Source of the DNA: Alphaproteobacteria bacterium HGW-Alphaproteobacteria-4
GTDB lineage: Bacteria; Pseudomonadota; Alphaproteobacteria; Rhodobacterales; Rhodobacteraceae
Direction: 5' to 3'
DNA length: 64,000 bases
Assembly (NCBI GenBank): GCA_002842855.1
Contig: PHEE01000025.1
Location: forward strand, 37,074-101,073
This document shows, piece by piece, positions 52,003-61,753 of this stretch. A program made the translations under genes and the position numbers. Within the stretch, counting starts at the first letter, position 1. Every line of letters begins with the position of its first letter. The notes beneath the pieces are model-generated. The model was given only the letters and a program-made list of their open reading frames with translations, did no database searches and was not told the origin of the DNA.

Positions 52003-53264
52003 CAGCGCGCCAGCTCCTCGCGCAGCGCCGCGAGTCTCGGGGCTTTCTTTACCGGCCCGTACAGCGCCAGCGCCGAGCGACCGGAGGCCGCAAGCCGTGC
52101 GCCGTAATCGCGCACCAGCGGCATGCTGACCGCCTCGATCCGGTCCGAGATTTCATCAAGCCCCGGCACCCGGCCATAAACGGCAAGGTTGCGCGCCATC
52201 CGCTCGGCACGGCTTGAGGGGCTTTCAAGGCCCATCAGCATGCCCGCCTTCATCTGTGACCGCGCGCGCGCCACTTCGGCCTCGGTCATGTCATCGGCGG
52301 CACGTTTCAGCTCGGACATGGTCAAATCGCAGAGCGCGCCGATGTCTTCGGCCGACGTGCCTGCGTAGATCGTCACCATGCCGGTATCGTCATGCGCGCC
52401 GGCCTGCGCGAAGATCGAATAGCACAGGCCCCGCTCTTCGCGGATCTTCTGGAAGAGGCGTGATGACATGCCGCCGCCCATTGCGGTTGCATAGATTTGC
52501 GCGACGTAAAGATCGGGGTCGAGGTAGCCCGGCCCTTCCAGCGCAAAGGCGAAATGCACCTGTTCAAGGTCTTTCACCTCGCGCCGCTCGCTGCCCTGCC
52601 AGAGCGCGGGTTGCACCTTCAGCGCGCCGCGCGGGGCAATGCCCGCAAAGAGCGCTTCGGCCTGGCGCACGATAGCGTCGTGATCGACAGCGCCAGCAGC
52701 AGAAAGGATCATCTGGTCGGGGCCGTAGTGTTCGGCCACGAAACCCGCAAGGTCGGCGCGCTGGAACCCGGCCACCCGTTCGGCGGAGCCGAGGATGGTG
52801 CGGCCCATCGGTTGGTCGGGGTAGGCGGCCTCTTGCAGCCAGTCAAAGATGATGTCGTCGGGGGTATCAAGTGCCTGCCCGATTTCCTGCAAGATCACGC
52901 CGCGTTCCACCTCGATCTCGCGCGCGTCAAAGGCGGGGTTCAGCACGATGTCGGCGATCACATCAAGCGCAAGCGCCACATCGGCGGCCAGCACGCGGGC
53001 ATAGTAGGCGGTCATCTCGCGCGAGGTGTAAGCGTTGATATAGCCGCCGACATCCTCGATTTCCTCGGCAATCTGCAGCGCGCTGCGCCGCGCCGTGCCC
53101 TTGAAGGCCATGTGTTCAAGAAAATGCGCGATGCCGTTCTGTTCAAGGCGCTCCTGCCGCCCGCCCGCCATGACCCAGATGCCGACCGAGGCCGAGGCAA
53201 GGCCGGGCATGTGTTCGGTGACAATCCGCAACCCGTTCGGCAGCGTGGTCAGTTCAATGGTCAA
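52002..53264 (-). CDS. M16 family metallopeptidase (mitochondrial processing peptidase-like)
   Basis: 420-residue zinc peptidase. The inverted zinc motif HFLEHMAFKG (HxxEH) is near 48, and the distal Glu lies in the VERGVILQEIG region near 125. The C-terminal half is the inactive-domain repeat, with the glycine-rich AMGGGMSSRLFQKIREERGLCYS near 265. Its start overlaps the thrC stop. Typical of the thrC-M16-GNAT order in Rhodobacterales. Confidence 0.94.
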   Translation of the reverse strand: MTIELTTLPNGLRIVTEHMPGLASASVGIWVMAGGRQERLEQNGIAHFLEHMAFKGTARRSALQIAEEIEDVGGYINAYTSREMTAYYARVLAADVALALDVIADIVLNPAFDAREIEVERGVILQEIGQALDTPDDIIFDWLQEAAYPDQPMGRTILGSAERVAGFQRADLAGFVAEHYGPDQMILSAAGAVDHDAIVRQAEALFAGIAPRGALKVQPALWQGSERREVKDLEQVHFAFALEGPGYLDPDLYVAQIYATAMGGGMSSRLFQKIREERGLCYSIFAQAGAHDDTGMVTIYAGTSAEDIGALCDLTMSELKRAADDMTEAEVARARSQMKAGMLMGLESPSSRAERMARNLAVYGRVPGLDEISDRIEAVSMPLVRDYGARLAASGRSALALYGPVKKAPRLAALREELAR

Positions 53265-54652
53265 ATGCGGCGCCTTTCGCGGACCAGCCGCATCAGCGCG
53301 GCAAGGTCATTGGGCACCCGCGTTACCCGTTCGGGGCGGGTGAAAATATCGGCCATGCGGGGCGGAAGCGCGGGCCGGATGCCGGTTGCCGCCTCGACCG
53401 CGTCGGGAAACTTTGCCGGATGCGCGGTGGCGAGGGTTACCATCGGCACCGGCGGGGCGAGGTGTTCGGAGGCCACCTTCACGCCCACGGCAGAGTGCGG
53501 GCACAAAAGCTCGCCGGCGCTGGCCAGCGTGGCGGCAATGGTGGCGCTGGTCTCATGTTCCGACGCGCGGCCCGAGGCGTAAATCTCGCGCAAGGCTTGC
53601 AGCGCGCCCTGGCTGACGGTGAAGCCGCCCTTGGTTTTCAATTCGTCCATCAGTTGCGCCACCGCCGCGCCATCGCGGCCATAGGCGAGGTAGAGCGCGC
53701 GCTCGAAGTTCGAGGAAACCTGGATATCCATCGAGGGGCTGATCGAGGGGGTGACACCCCGCGTTTCATAGCGCCCGGTTGCAAGGCAGCGGTGCAGGAT
53801 GTCGTTCTGGTTCGTGGCAATCACCAGCCGCCGGATCGGCAGGCCCATTTCGCGCGCTACATAGCCTGCGAAGATGTCGCCGAAATTGCCGGTGGGCACG
53901 GTAAAATCGACCTCGCGTTGCGGCGCGCCAAGGCTGACGGCGGCGGTGAAGTAATAGACCACCTGTGCCAGAACCCGGCCCCAGTTGATCGAGTTGACCC
54001 CGGCGAGGCCGACCTCATCACGAAAGGTGTGGTCGTTGAACATGTCCTTGAGCCGCGCCTGCGCATCGTCGAAATCGCCATCAATCGCCAGCGCGTGCAC
54101 GTTGGCCTCAACGGGCGTGGTCATCTGGCGGCGCTGCACATCCGATACGCGGCCATGCGGAAAGAGGATGAACACATCGACATTATCGAGGCCGCGAAAC
54201 GCCTCGATCGCCGCCGACCCGGTATCGCCCGAAGTGGCGCCGACAATGGTGATGCGGCGGCCCTGGCGCGCCAGTTCGATCTGAAAGAGCTGGCCGATCA
54301 CCTGCATCGCGAAGTCTTTGAACGCCAGGGTGGGGCCGTGGAAAAGTTCCAGCAAATGATGGCCGGGGGCAAGCTGCACCAAGGGCGCGCGGGCGGCGTG
54401 GCCGAAGCCCGCATAGGCGCGGGCAAGCGCAGCTTGCAGGTCGGTGTCGGAGAAGGTTTCGGCCACGAACGGGCGCATCACGCGGAACGCGGCGTCTTCA
54501 TACGGCAGCCCGGCGAGGGCGGCAATTTCGGCGTGGCTGAGGCGCGGGATCGTTTCGGGTACATAAAGCCCGCCATCGCGCGCAAGCCCGGTCAGCATCG
54601 CCTGCCCGAAGGTAAGTGCGGGGGCCTGCCCGCGGGTCGAAACATAGCGCAT
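53261..54652 (-). CDS. thrC: Threonine synthase
   Basis: 463-residue PLP enzyme converting O-phosphohomoserine to threonine. The PLP Lys is in LFHGPTLAFKDFAMQ near 110; ATSGDTGSAAIEAF is the phosphate/PLP loop, and NFGDIFAGYVA and ATNQNDIL follow. RYVSTRG at the start is the family N-terminus. The start at 54652 is chosen; longer frames extend into SURF1. It is coupled to the downstream M16 peptidase by a short overlap. Confidence 0.96.
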   Translation of the reverse strand: MRYVSTRGQAPALTFGQAMLTGLARDGGLYVPETIPRLSHAEIAALAGLPYEDAAFRVMRPFVAETFSDTDLQAALARAYAGFGHAARAPLVQLAPGHHLLELFHGPTLAFKDFAMQVIGQLFQIELARQGRRITIVGATSGDTGSAAIEAFRGLDNVDVFILFPHGRVSDVQRRQMTTPVEANVHALAIDGDFDDAQARLKDMFNDHTFRDEVGLAGVNSINWGRVLAQVVYYFTAAVSLGAPQREVDFTVPTGNFGDIFAGYVAREMGLPIRRLVIATNQNDILHRCLATGRYETRGVTPSISPSMDIQVSSNFERALYLAYGRDGAAVAQLMDELKTKGGFTVSQGALQALREIYASGRASEHETSATIAATLASAGELLCPHSAVGVKVASEHLAPPVPMVTLATAHPAKFPDAVEAATGIRPALPPRMADIFTRPERVTRVPNDLAALMRLVRERRRI

Positions 54653-54663
54653 GAAGCCTGCCC

Positions 54664-55338
54664 TCAGAATTGTTTCCGCCTGATACGCCAGAGAAGGTAG
54701 GCTGTCATCCCCGACCACACCAGCGCCAGCAAAAACCATGTAATGGCGTAGTTGAGGTGCTCGTTGCGGATGCCCTCAATGGTGATCGGCACCGGGGCGA
54801 TGCCTTGCGCATCGCCCGCCACCGACGCGGCCACCACCAGCAGGGGCTCGGTGCCAAGGTGGGCGGCCATGGCGGGCAGATCGCGCGCGAACCAGATGCC
54901 CGCGGCAAGGTCGGGGGCAGGGGTGTAGCGGTCGAGTTCGGAGGGCCAGTGCAGGTTGCCCGTCACCGCCAGCGGCACGGCGGGGCGGGGGCTACGGCGC
55001 GCAGCCTCGGGCACGAAGCCGCGGTCGATCAGAATGCGGCGCCCATCGGCGGTTTCAAACGCGGAGATCACCTCGTAGCCGGGGCCGAAGTCTTTTTGCC
55101 CGGTCAGCACCAGCAGTTCTTGCCCGGTGGTGCGCCCGGTGACGGTAACAGGGGTATATTTCAGCGCCGCAGTTGCGCCCGGCGCGGGCAGGGCCTGCGG
55201 CGCGGCGGTGATTTGCGCGGTAATTTCGGCGAGCATCGCCTGTTTCCAGCCCAGCCGTCCAAGCTGCCAGAACCCGAGTGACAGCAGAATGGCAACCCCG
55301 GCCACCCCGAGGATCAGCGGAAAGACGATGCGGCGCAT
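54664..55338 (-). CDS. SURF1 family cytochrome oxidase assembly protein
   Basis: 224-residue protein of the SURF1 family that helps insert haem a into subunit I. Two membrane helices (ILGVAGVAILLSLGFWQLGRL near 8 and AITWFLLALVWSGMTAYLLWR near the C-terminus) flank a periplasmic domain with GFVPEAARRSP and NEHLNYAITW, the SURF1 end signature. It lies between ctaE and thrC in the oxidase cluster. Confidence 0.93.
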   Translation of the reverse strand: MRRIVFPLILGVAGVAILLSLGFWQLGRLGWKQAMLAEITAQITAAPQALPAPGATAALKYTPVTVTGRTTGQELLVLTGQKDFGPGYEVISAFETADGRRILIDRGFVPEAARRSPRPAVPLAVTGNLHWPSELDRYTPAPDLAAGIWFARDLPAMAAHLGTEPLLVVAASVAGDAQGIAPVPITIEGIRNEHLNYAITWFLLALVWSGMTAYLLWRIRRKQF

Positions 55339-55360
55339 GGTGCCCTTTCAAAAGCGAAAA

Positions 55361-55382
55361 GCGCGGGGGCTGCCCCCCGCGC
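55361..55382. terminator. GC hairpin between ctaE and SURF1
   Basis: 9-bp stem GCGCGGGGG (55361-55369) with CCCCCGCGC (55374-55382), lying just downstream of ctaE on the minus strand. It may attenuate rather than terminate, since SURF1 continues in the same direction. Confidence 0.55.
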
Positions 55383-55406
55383 CTAAGATGCCGGATGGCG
55401 TGGGGC

Positions 55407-56207
55407 CTAGCGCCCCCAGATATAGATCGACGCGAACAGAAAGAGCCAGACCACATCGACGAAGTGCCAATACCAGGCGGCTGCCTCAAGCCCGACATGC
55501 TCGGTAGCAGTGAAATGCCCCGCCCGCACCCTGAGCAGGCAGACGAACAGAAAGATCGTGCCGATGATCACATGCGCGCCGTGAAAGCCGGTCGCCATGT
55601 AGAACACCGCGCCGTAGATATTGCCCGAAAGGCCAAAGGCGGCGTGGCTGTATTCGTAGGCTTGCAGGCCGGTGAACGACAGGCCCAGCAGCACGGTCAA
55701 CACCAGCGCCTGCATCACTTCGCGGCGGTTGTGGCCATGCACCAGCGCGTGGTGCGCCCAGGTCAGGGTGACACCCGACAAGAGCAGAATCAGGGTGTTG
55801 ATAAGCGGCAGGTGCCAAGGGTCGAAGGGCACGATACCCGCAGGTGGCCAGACGCCATCAACCGCCGGGCTGAGCGGCCCCATCGGATACATTGCGTGTT
55901 TGAAGAAGCTCCAGAACCACGCCGCAAAGAACATCACTTCCGACATGATGAACAGGATCATGCCGTAGCGCAAGCCGATCCGCACCACCGGGGTATGGTC
56001 GCCGCCTTGCCCTTCGGCCACCACTTCGGACCACCAGCCGAACATGCCATAAAGCACCAGCGCCAGACCGCCGAAGAACATGAAAGGCGTGATGTCTTGC
56101 ATCCAGAGCACCGCGCCGAACAGCATTACAAAAGCCCCGACCGCGCTGAGCAGCGGCCAGATCGAGGGCGGCAGAATGTGGTAATCATGGTTTTTCGCGT
56201 GCGCCAT
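55407..56207 (-). CDS. ctaE: Cytochrome c oxidase subunit III (aa3-type)
   Basis: 266-residue seven-helix inner-membrane subunit. [20 protein letters not shown] at the start, [17 protein letters not shown] near 100 with the conserved Glu, and the C-terminal [14 protein letters not shown] are diagnostic. It follows ctaG by 17 bp on the minus strand. Subunit I is not in the window. Confidence 0.95.
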   Translation of the reverse strand: MAHAKNHDYHILPPSIWPLLSAVGAFVMLFGAVLWMQDITPFMFFGGLALVLYGMFGWWSEVVAEGQGGDHTPVVRIGLRYGMILFIMSEVMFFAAWFWSFFKHAMYPMGPLSPAVDGVWPPAGIVPFDPWHLPLINTLILLLSGVTLTWAHHALVHGHNRREVMQALVLTVLLGLSFTGLQAYEYSHAAFGLSGNIYGAVFYMATGFHGAHVIIGTIFLFVCLLRVRAGHFTATEHVGLEAAAWYWHFVDVVWLFLFASIYIWGR

Positions 56208-56223
56208 CGGGGTCTCCGCTTGC

Positions 56224-56799
56224 TCAGTTTACAGGGGTGGCGGCAGGGGGCGCGGCTTGCGCCTGAACCTGCGGCAGATCGGTTTCGTAGAAGGTGTAGG
56301 ACAGCGTGATGTAGCGAATGCGGCCTGCATCGCGGTCATCAACCAGCGCGGGGTCAACGTAGAACGAGACCGGCATTTCGACCCGCTCGCCGGGTTGCAG
56401 CACCTGCTCGGTAAAGCAGAAACACTCGATCTTGTCGAAGTAATAGCCCGCGAGGTCGGGGCTGACGTTGTAGCTGGCAGCGCCCGCGATCACCCGGTCG
56501 GTCGGGTTGTAGGCCTCGTAGAAGGCAAGGCCGGTTTCGCCGATGCGCAGGGTCATTTCGTTTTGCACGGGCCGGAATTCCCATTCCATGCCTTTGGCCA
56601 CGTTCGCATCAAACCGGATGGTGACGGTTTCGTTCAAGATCACGTCCGACCCACGCTCGGCCACGTTGGTGGTGCCGCCGTAGCCCGTGGTGCGACAGAA
56701 CCAGTTGTAAAACGGCACCGCCGCCCAGGCGAGCGCGCCCATTACCAGCACCACGCCCACAAGGCGGGTGGCCAATCTGGTGTTGGCGCTCAGGCTCAT
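56224..56799 (-). CDS. ctaG: Cytochrome c oxidase assembly protein CtaG/Cox11
   Basis: 191-residue copper chaperone for the CuB site. One N-terminal helix ([23 protein letters not shown]) and the periplasmic Cu-binding [13 protein letters not shown] near 140 are visible; the N-terminal [11 protein letters not shown] is a Cox11 hallmark. It overlaps the small gene at 56796 by 4 nt. Confidence 0.94.
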   Translation of the reverse strand: MSLSANTRLATRLVGVVLVMGALAWAAVPFYNWFCRTTGYGGTTNVAERGSDVILNETVTIRFDANVAKGMEWEFRPVQNEMTLRIGETGLAFYEAYNPTDRVIAGAASYNVSPDLAGYYFDKIECFCFTEQVLQPGERVEMPVSFYVDPALVDDRDAGRIRYITLSYTFYETDLPQVQAQAAPPAATPVN

Positions 56800-56987
56800 T
56801 TCACCGGCTCCGGTGGCAGCAGCGAGGTGCGGGGCTGATGGTCAAACGCCTGCATCTTGTCGCCGCGCCCGACCTTGGCGATGGTCAGCCCGAACACCAA
56901 CACCACGAACACCGCCAGCGCCAGCGCCAGCCCGAGGTTGCGGCCAAAGCGGCGGCTGTGCAGTTCGTGGTCGCGCGTGATTGCCAT
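56796..56987 (-). CDS. Small membrane protein of the cox cluster
   Basis: 63-residue protein with one helix (LGLALALAVFVVLVFGLTIAKVGRG) between ctaB and ctaG, overlapping ctaG by 4 nt and abutting ctaB. The N-terminal EL.SRRFGRN motif and basic ends fit the single-helix proteins often found here (CoxF-like); it is presumably an assembly or subunit IV-like component. Too short for firm homology. Confidence 0.7.
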   Translation of the reverse strand: MAITRDHELHSRRFGRNLGLALALAVFVVLVFGLTIAKVGRGDKMQAFDHQPRTSLLPPEPVK

Positions 56988-57919
56988 TACCAGCCCCCGA
57001 GGTTGAATGAATGCAGCGCGGCCTCAGCCAACAATGCGGTGAAATGGCCAAAGAGGTAGGCCAGCGAGAACCGGAAAAAGCGCTTTTCGGCGCGGTAGCT
57101 GTCGGCTTCGGCCTGCACCTCGGTTCGGCGCAGGATGCGCAAGGCGCCGCTGATGAAAACCGCGTTCAACGCCAGCGAAACGGCGAGGTAAAGCGGTCCG
57201 CCGATGCTGGTGAAAGCGGTAGCGAGCGCCACCGGGGCCAGCACCAGCGTATAGGCCAGAATGTGGCGCCGGGTGGCGGGGCGGCCATGGGTGACGGTCA
57301 GCATCGGCACCCCGGCGTTGGAATAATCTTCCTTCATGAACAGCGCCAGCGACCAGAAATGCGGCGGCGTCCAAAGGAAAACGATGGCGAACATGGCAAG
57401 CGATTCAAGGCTGATGCCACCGGTCGCCACCGCCCAGCCGATCATCGGCGGAAACGCCCCTGCGGCACCACCGATGACAATGTTCTGCGGCGTGCGGCGC
57501 TTGAGCCAGATGGTGTAGACCACCGCATAAAAGAAGATGGTGAAGGCAAGAAACAGCCCCGCGAAAAGGTTGCCCGCAAGTGCAAGCATCATCACCGACA
57601 GGCCCGAAAGCCCAAGCCCCAACCCGAGCGCCTCGCCCGCGCTGACCCGCCCCGATGGCACCGGGCGGCTGCGGGTGCGGCGCATGATTGCGTCGATATC
57701 GGCGTCATACCACATGTTGAGCGCGCCCGAGGCGCCGCCGCCAAGTGCAATGAACAAGATCGCGGTAAAGGCCACGAACGGGTGCACCGGCACCGGCGCC
57801 ACCAGCAGGCCCACCATTGCGGTGAATACCACCAGCGACATCACGCGCGGCTTCAACAGCGCAATGTAATCGCCGAATTGCGCCTCTTGCCCGTCGTCGA
57901 AGGTGCTGATGTCGGCCAT
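56987..57919 (-). CDS. ctaB: Protoheme IX farnesyltransferase (haem O synthase)
   Basis: 310-residue polytopic enzyme that farnesylates haem b to haem O for aa3 oxidase. The prenyl-diphosphate motif NMWYDADIDAIMRRT near 95 and the second Asp motif around KEDYSNAGVPML near 215 are present, with KPRVMSLVVFTAMVGLLVAP at the start. It lies immediately after ctaC and before the small CoxF-like gene. Confidence 0.95.
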   Translation of the reverse strand: MADISTFDDGQEAQFGDYIALLKPRVMSLVVFTAMVGLLVAPVPVHPFVAFTAILFIALGGGASGALNMWYDADIDAIMRRTRSRPVPSGRVSAGEALGLGLGLSGLSVMMLALAGNLFAGLFLAFTIFFYAVVYTIWLKRRTPQNIVIGGAAGAFPPMIGWAVATGGISLESLAMFAIVFLWTPPHFWSLALFMKEDYSNAGVPMLTVTHGRPATRRHILAYTLVLAPVALATAFTSIGGPLYLAVSLALNAVFISGALRILRRTEVQAEADSYRAEKRFFRFSLAYLFGHFTALLAEAALHSFNLGGW

Positions 57920-57926
57920 GGCGCGC

Positions 57927-58787
57927 TCAGTTCAAGGCGACGCGCAGCGGCGCGACCGGGGTTGCCGAGGCCGACTTCTGCCCCGCCAGCCAGGTATCAT
58001 ACACCTCTTGGCTGACCACTTTCACGGTGATCGGCATGTAGGAATGCGCCTGCCCGCAAAGTTCGGAGCACTGGCCGAAGTAGATGCCCTCGAGATCGGC
58101 CTTGAACCAGGCCTGCGCGATCCGCCCCGGCACCGCATCCTGCTTGATCGCAAAGGCGGGCATCGCCCAGGAATGGATCACATCGGCGCCGGTTATTTGC
58201 AGCACCACGGTCTTGCCGACCGGCACCACCATCGCGTTGTCGGCGGCAAGCAGGTAATCGGCCTCGTCATAGCCATATTCGGCCATGTCGCCCTTTTCGA
58301 TCATCAGCGCATCAAAGCTGATGCCCTCGTCAGGGTAGCTATAACCCCAATACCACTGGTAGCCGGTCACTTTTACCACGATGTCGGCCGCCGGAATCTC
58401 CTGCTGCTTGAACAGGGTCGGCAGCGAGAACGAGCCGATTGCCACCAGAATCAGGATCGGAACCAGCGTCCAGGTGATTTCGAGCGGCGCGTTGTGGGTG
58501 AAGCGCGCCGGCGTCGGATTGGCGCGGCGGTTGAAGCGGATGATCGACCAAGCCAGCAGCAGCACCACAAAGATAACGATCGCGGTGATGATATAGAGCA
58601 CCATGCCGTCAAGCCATTGCTGATCGCGGGCCAGTTCGGTTGCGGCAGGCTGAAAGCCGATGCCCCCGGCATGCGGGCGCCCCACCACGGCAAGCCCGGT
58701 GATTCCGTCTTGCGCCAGCGCAGCCCCTGCCATCAGGGTTGCGGTCATGGCAGCCCCGAACCCGAGGCGGATTTTTGCGAATGTCAT
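57927..58787 (-). CDS. ctaC: Cytochrome c oxidase subunit II
   Basis: 286-residue periplasmic CuA subunit. Signal peptide to about residue 25 ([10 protein letters not shown]), two helices ([23 protein letters not shown] and the [15 protein letters not shown]), then the cupredoxin domain with CuA ligands in HSWAMPAFA (His), [12 protein letters not shown] (two Cys, His, Met). It is first of the minus-strand cox set ctaC-ctaB-small-ctaG-ctaE-SURF1. The ATG at 58787 is used. An FNR box lies about 140 bp upstream. Confidence 0.96.
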   Translation of the reverse strand: MTFAKIRLGFGAAMTATLMAGAALAQDGITGLAVVGRPHAGGIGFQPAATELARDQQWLDGMVLYIITAIVIFVVLLLAWSIIRFNRRANPTPARFTHNAPLEITWTLVPILILVAIGSFSLPTLFKQQEIPAADIVVKVTGYQWYWGYSYPDEGISFDALMIEKGDMAEYGYDEADYLLAADNAMVVPVGKTVVLQITGADVIHSWAMPAFAIKQDAVPGRIAQAWFKADLEGIYFGQCSELCGQAHSYMPITVKVVSQEVYDTWLAGQKSASATPVAPLRVALN

Positions 58788-58927
58788 CGTTTTGTCCCGT
58801 TCCCTGAAGCGGCTCTCCCTGCCGCCACGGATTTGGGGGGCTGGCCCCCGCTTCCGTTGTATGCGACCATTTGAAACCACATCCGGCGCCCAGGAACAAG
58901 GAAAAGCTGCGACATTCCGCCGCTTTT

Positions 58928-58941
58928 TTGATCCAGATCAA
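58928..58941. promoter_or_regulatory. Perfect FNR/FnrL box
   Basis: TTGATCCAGATCAA, exactly the consensus TTGAT-N4-ATCAA, in the 169-bp gap between divergent ctaC and tldD. It starts 29 bp before the tldD ATG and about 141 bp upstream of ctaC. Oxygen-dependent regulation of the aa3 oxidase genes is the most likely role, by FnrL; direct evidence is not available. Confidence 0.7.
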
Positions 58942-58956
58942 AGACAAGGACTGCCT

Positions 58957-60378
58957 ATGACAAACCTGCGGTTTTCACCCTTTGAAACCCTGATTGACCA
59001 GGGCCGGGCGCTGGCATTGCTGCGCGATGCGGTGGCGGGGGCGGAGGATGGCGAGCTGTTTCTGGAGCGCAAGCGGTCGGAAGCGCTGGTTTTCGATGAT
59101 GGCCGGGTGAAGAACGCCTCGTATGACGCTTCGGAAGGTTTCGGCCTGCGCGCGGTGCGCGGCGAGGTGGCGGGCTATGCCCATTCCACCGAGATTTCTG
59201 AACCGGCGCTGGCCCGCGCGGTGGCCACGGCGCGGCTTGCGGTGGGCGGCGGCGGCGGCGTGATGGCCCCGGCGCCGCGCGGGTCGAACCGCCAGCTTTA
59301 CACCGATGCCGACCCGATGGCCGATGCCCCCTTTGCCGCCAAGATCGACCTTCTGCGCGAGATCGACGCCTTCGCCCGCGGTCTCGACGCCCGGGTGGTG
59401 CAGGTTTCCGCCACCATCGCCGCCTCGCTGCAAGAGGTGTTCATTCTGCGCCCCGAAGGCGGGCTGGTGGCCGATACCAGGCCGATGGCGCGGCTCAACA
59501 TCTCGGTCATTGTCGAGCAGGGCGGGCGGCGCGAATCGGGCGGCATGGGCGGCGGCGGGCGCTTTGGTCTTGCCGGGTTGCTGGCGCCCGCGCATTGGCA
59601 GGGGGTGGCGCGCGAGGCGCTGCGGGTGGCGCTGGTCAACCTTGAGGCGGAACCGGCGCCTGCGGGCGCCTTCGATGTGGTGCTCGGCCCCGGCTGGCCC
59701 GGAATATTGCTGCACGAAGCCGTAGGCCACGGGCTTGAGGGCGATTTCAACCGCAAGCAAACCTCGGCCTTTGCCGGGCTTCTGGGCCAGCAGGTTGCCG
59801 CGAAAGGTGTAACGGTGGTCGATGACGGCACCCTTCCCGACCGCCGCGGCTCGATCTCGGTCGATGATGAGGGCACGCCGTCCGGGCGCAATGTGCTGAT
59901 CGAGGATGGCGTGCTGGTGGGCTATATGCAGGACCGCCAGAATGCCCGCCTGATGGGGGTGCCCGCCACCGGCAACGGGCGGCGCGAAAGCCATGCGCAT
60001 ATTCCGATGCCTCGGATGACCAACACGATCATGCTGGGCGGCACCGCCACCCCCGCCGACATCGTGGCCAGCCTGAAGGATGGCATCTATGCGGTGGGCT
60101 TTGGCGGCGGTCAGGTCGATATTACCAACGGCAAGTTCGTGTTTTCCTGCACTGAGGCCTACCGGGTGAAAAACGGTGTAATCGGAGCCCCGGTCAAGGG
60201 CGCCACGCTGATCGGCGATGGCCCCGCGGCGATGCGCCAGATCCGCGCGATCGGCAACGACCTCGCGCTTGACCCCGGCATCGGCAACTGCGGCAAGGCG
60301 GGGCAATGGGTGCCGGTGGGGGTGGGACAGCCGACCCTGATGATCGGTGGGCTGACAGTGGGCGGCTCAGCGGCCTGA
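58957..60378 (+). CDS. tldD: TldD family metalloprotease subunit
   Basis: 473-residue member of TldD/PmbA, which work as a heterodimer in peptide maturation and antitoxin degradation. The zinc motif HEAVGHGLEGD (HExxxH) is near 250, and the C-terminal CTEAYRVKNGVIGAPVKGATLIGDGP is characteristic. The start at 58957, 15 nt after the FNR box, is supported because the upstream frame is non-homologous. Partner TldE/PmbA is not in the window. Confidence 0.93.
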   Translation: MTNLRFSPFETLIDQGRALALLRDAVAGAEDGELFLERKRSEALVFDDGRVKNASYDASEGFGLRAVRGEVAGYAHSTEISEPALARAVATARLAVGGGGGVMAPAPRGSNRQLYTDADPMADAPFAAKIDLLREIDAFARGLDARVVQVSATIAASLQEVFILRPEGGLVADTRPMARLNISVIVEQGGRRESGGMGGGGRFGLAGLLAPAHWQGVAREALRVALVNLEAEPAPAGAFDVVLGPGWPGILLHEAVGHGLEGDFNRKQTSAFAGLLGQQVAAKGVTVVDDGTLPDRRGSISVDDEGTPSGRNVLIEDGVLVGYMQDRQNARLMGVPATGNGRRESHAHIPMPRMTNTIMLGGTATPADIVASLKDGIYAVGFGGGQVDITNGKFVFSCTEAYRVKNGVIGAPVKGATLIGDGPAAMRQIRAIGNDLALDPGIGNCGKAGQWVPVGVGQPTLMIGGLTVGGSAA

Positions 60379-60571
60379 CGCTGCGGCCCGTCACTGGAGC
60401 GTCTGCTTGGTCCGATTGCCCCTGGGGAAAGGGGAGGGCCGTGCGCCCCTGCCTTGCCACCAAAGATCGGCAGGAAAGATTTTCGACAAATCGGCGCAAA
60501 CGGTATTCGCGTAAACGGCTTGTTAACCCATTCTACCGCAGATTGATCTGGCGAATGAGGCGGAGGGTCGG

Positions 60572-61753
60572 ATGGAAAGCGGTTTGTTTGCTCTTCCCAC
60601 CCCCTTCACCCCACCCACCACGGAAGAAGACGAGCTCGCGACGCTTCGCCTCATTCGTTCCCGCAGGGTTGGCCCTGCTACCTATTTCAAACTGATCGCC
60701 GAATATGGCACCGCGCAGGCGGCACTTGCGGCATTGCCCGAGGTGGCACGCGCGGCGGGGGTTTCGGGCTATGCTCCGTGCCCTGAAGCTGTTGCACTGG
60801 CAGAACTGCGGGCCGGGCGGCGCGCCGGGGCGCGGCTGATATGCCACGGCCAGCCCGGCTATCCCGCTTCGCTCGCCGAAATCCCGGATGCGCCGCCGAC
60901 GCTTTGGGCGCGCGGCGATTCGGCCTTGCTGGCGCGCCCGATGGTGGCGCTGGTCGGGGCGCGCAATGCCTCGTCGCTCGGCCTGCGGATGGCGCGCAAA
61001 CTGGCCGGGGGGCTGGGTGCGGCGGGCCTCGTGGTGGTATCCGGTCTTGCGCGCGGGATCGACGCGGCGGCGCACACCGCCGCGATCAGCAGCGGCACAA
61101 TTGCGGTGCTGGCGGGTGGTGTCGATGTCATCTACCCGCCGGAAAACGCCGATCTGACGCAGGCGATTGCGGCGCGCGGTCTGCTGCTTTCGGAACAGCC
61201 GTTGGGGCAGGAGCCGCAGGCGCGGCACTTTCCGATGCGCAACCGGATCATCTCGGGTCTGGTGCGGGTGGTGGTGGTGGTCGAGGCAGCGGGCCGTTCG
61301 GGTAGCCTGATCACCGCGCGGCTGGCGCTCGATCAGGGGCGCGAGGTGATGGCGGTACCGGGCCACCCGCTCGATGCCCGCGCGGCGGGCTGCAACGCGC
61401 TGATCCGCGATGGTGCGGCGCTGGTGCGCGGCGCAGAAGACGTGCTGGCGCTGCTGGACGGGGTGCAGGGGCGGCCCGAAGCGGTTGCGGATGTTGAAGC
61501 TGGCGCCCGTGCCGATGCCCCCGGCGCCCCGCGCGCGGCAGCCCCCCGTGCGTCCCAAGCGCCCCCTGCGCCCAACGCGCAGCCGTTGCAGGCAACCATT
61601 CTGGACCGCCTCGGGCCGAGCCCTTTGGCTGAGGACCAGCTGATCCGTGAACTCGCGCTGCCCGCCAGCCAGATCGCGCCAGAACTTCTGGCGCTGGAGA
61701 TCGAGGGCCGGATCGAACGGCAGGCCGGCGGCATGCTGGCGCGCGTAGTATAA
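60572..61753 (+). CDS. dprA: DNA-processing protein DprA
   Basis: 393-residue protein that loads RecA on incoming single-stranded DNA in transformation. Rossmann-like core: ALVGARNASSLGL near 130, VVSGLARGIDAAAHTAA near 155, FPMRNRIISGL near 220 and the C-terminal winged helix (ILDRLGPSPLAEDQLIREL near 345-393). A Pro/Ala-rich linker separates the core from the C-terminal domain. The start ATG is at 60572. It suggests competence genes are maintained. Confidence 0.94.
   Translation: MESGLFALPTPFTPPTTEEDELATLRLIRSRRVGPATYFKLIAEYGTAQAALAALPEVARAAGVSGYAPCPEAVALAELRAGRRAGARLICHGQPGYPASLAEIPDAPPTLWARGDSALLARPMVALVGARNASSLGLRMARKLAGGLGAAGLVVVSGLARGIDAAAHTAAISSGTIAVLAGGVDVIYPPENADLTQAIAARGLLLSEQPLGQEPQARHFPMRNRIISGLVRVVVVVEAAGRSGSLITARLALDQGREVMAVPGHPLDARAAGCNALIRDGAALVRGAEDVLALLDGVQGRPEAVADVEAGARADAPGAPRAAAPRASQAPPAPNAQPLQATILDRLGPSPLAEDQLIRELALPASQIAPELLALEIEGRIERQAGGMLARVV

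Noticed and set aside
58975..60306. 443-residue minus-strand ORF opposite tldD
   Set aside because: Shadow frame; tldD HExxxH and length are correct.
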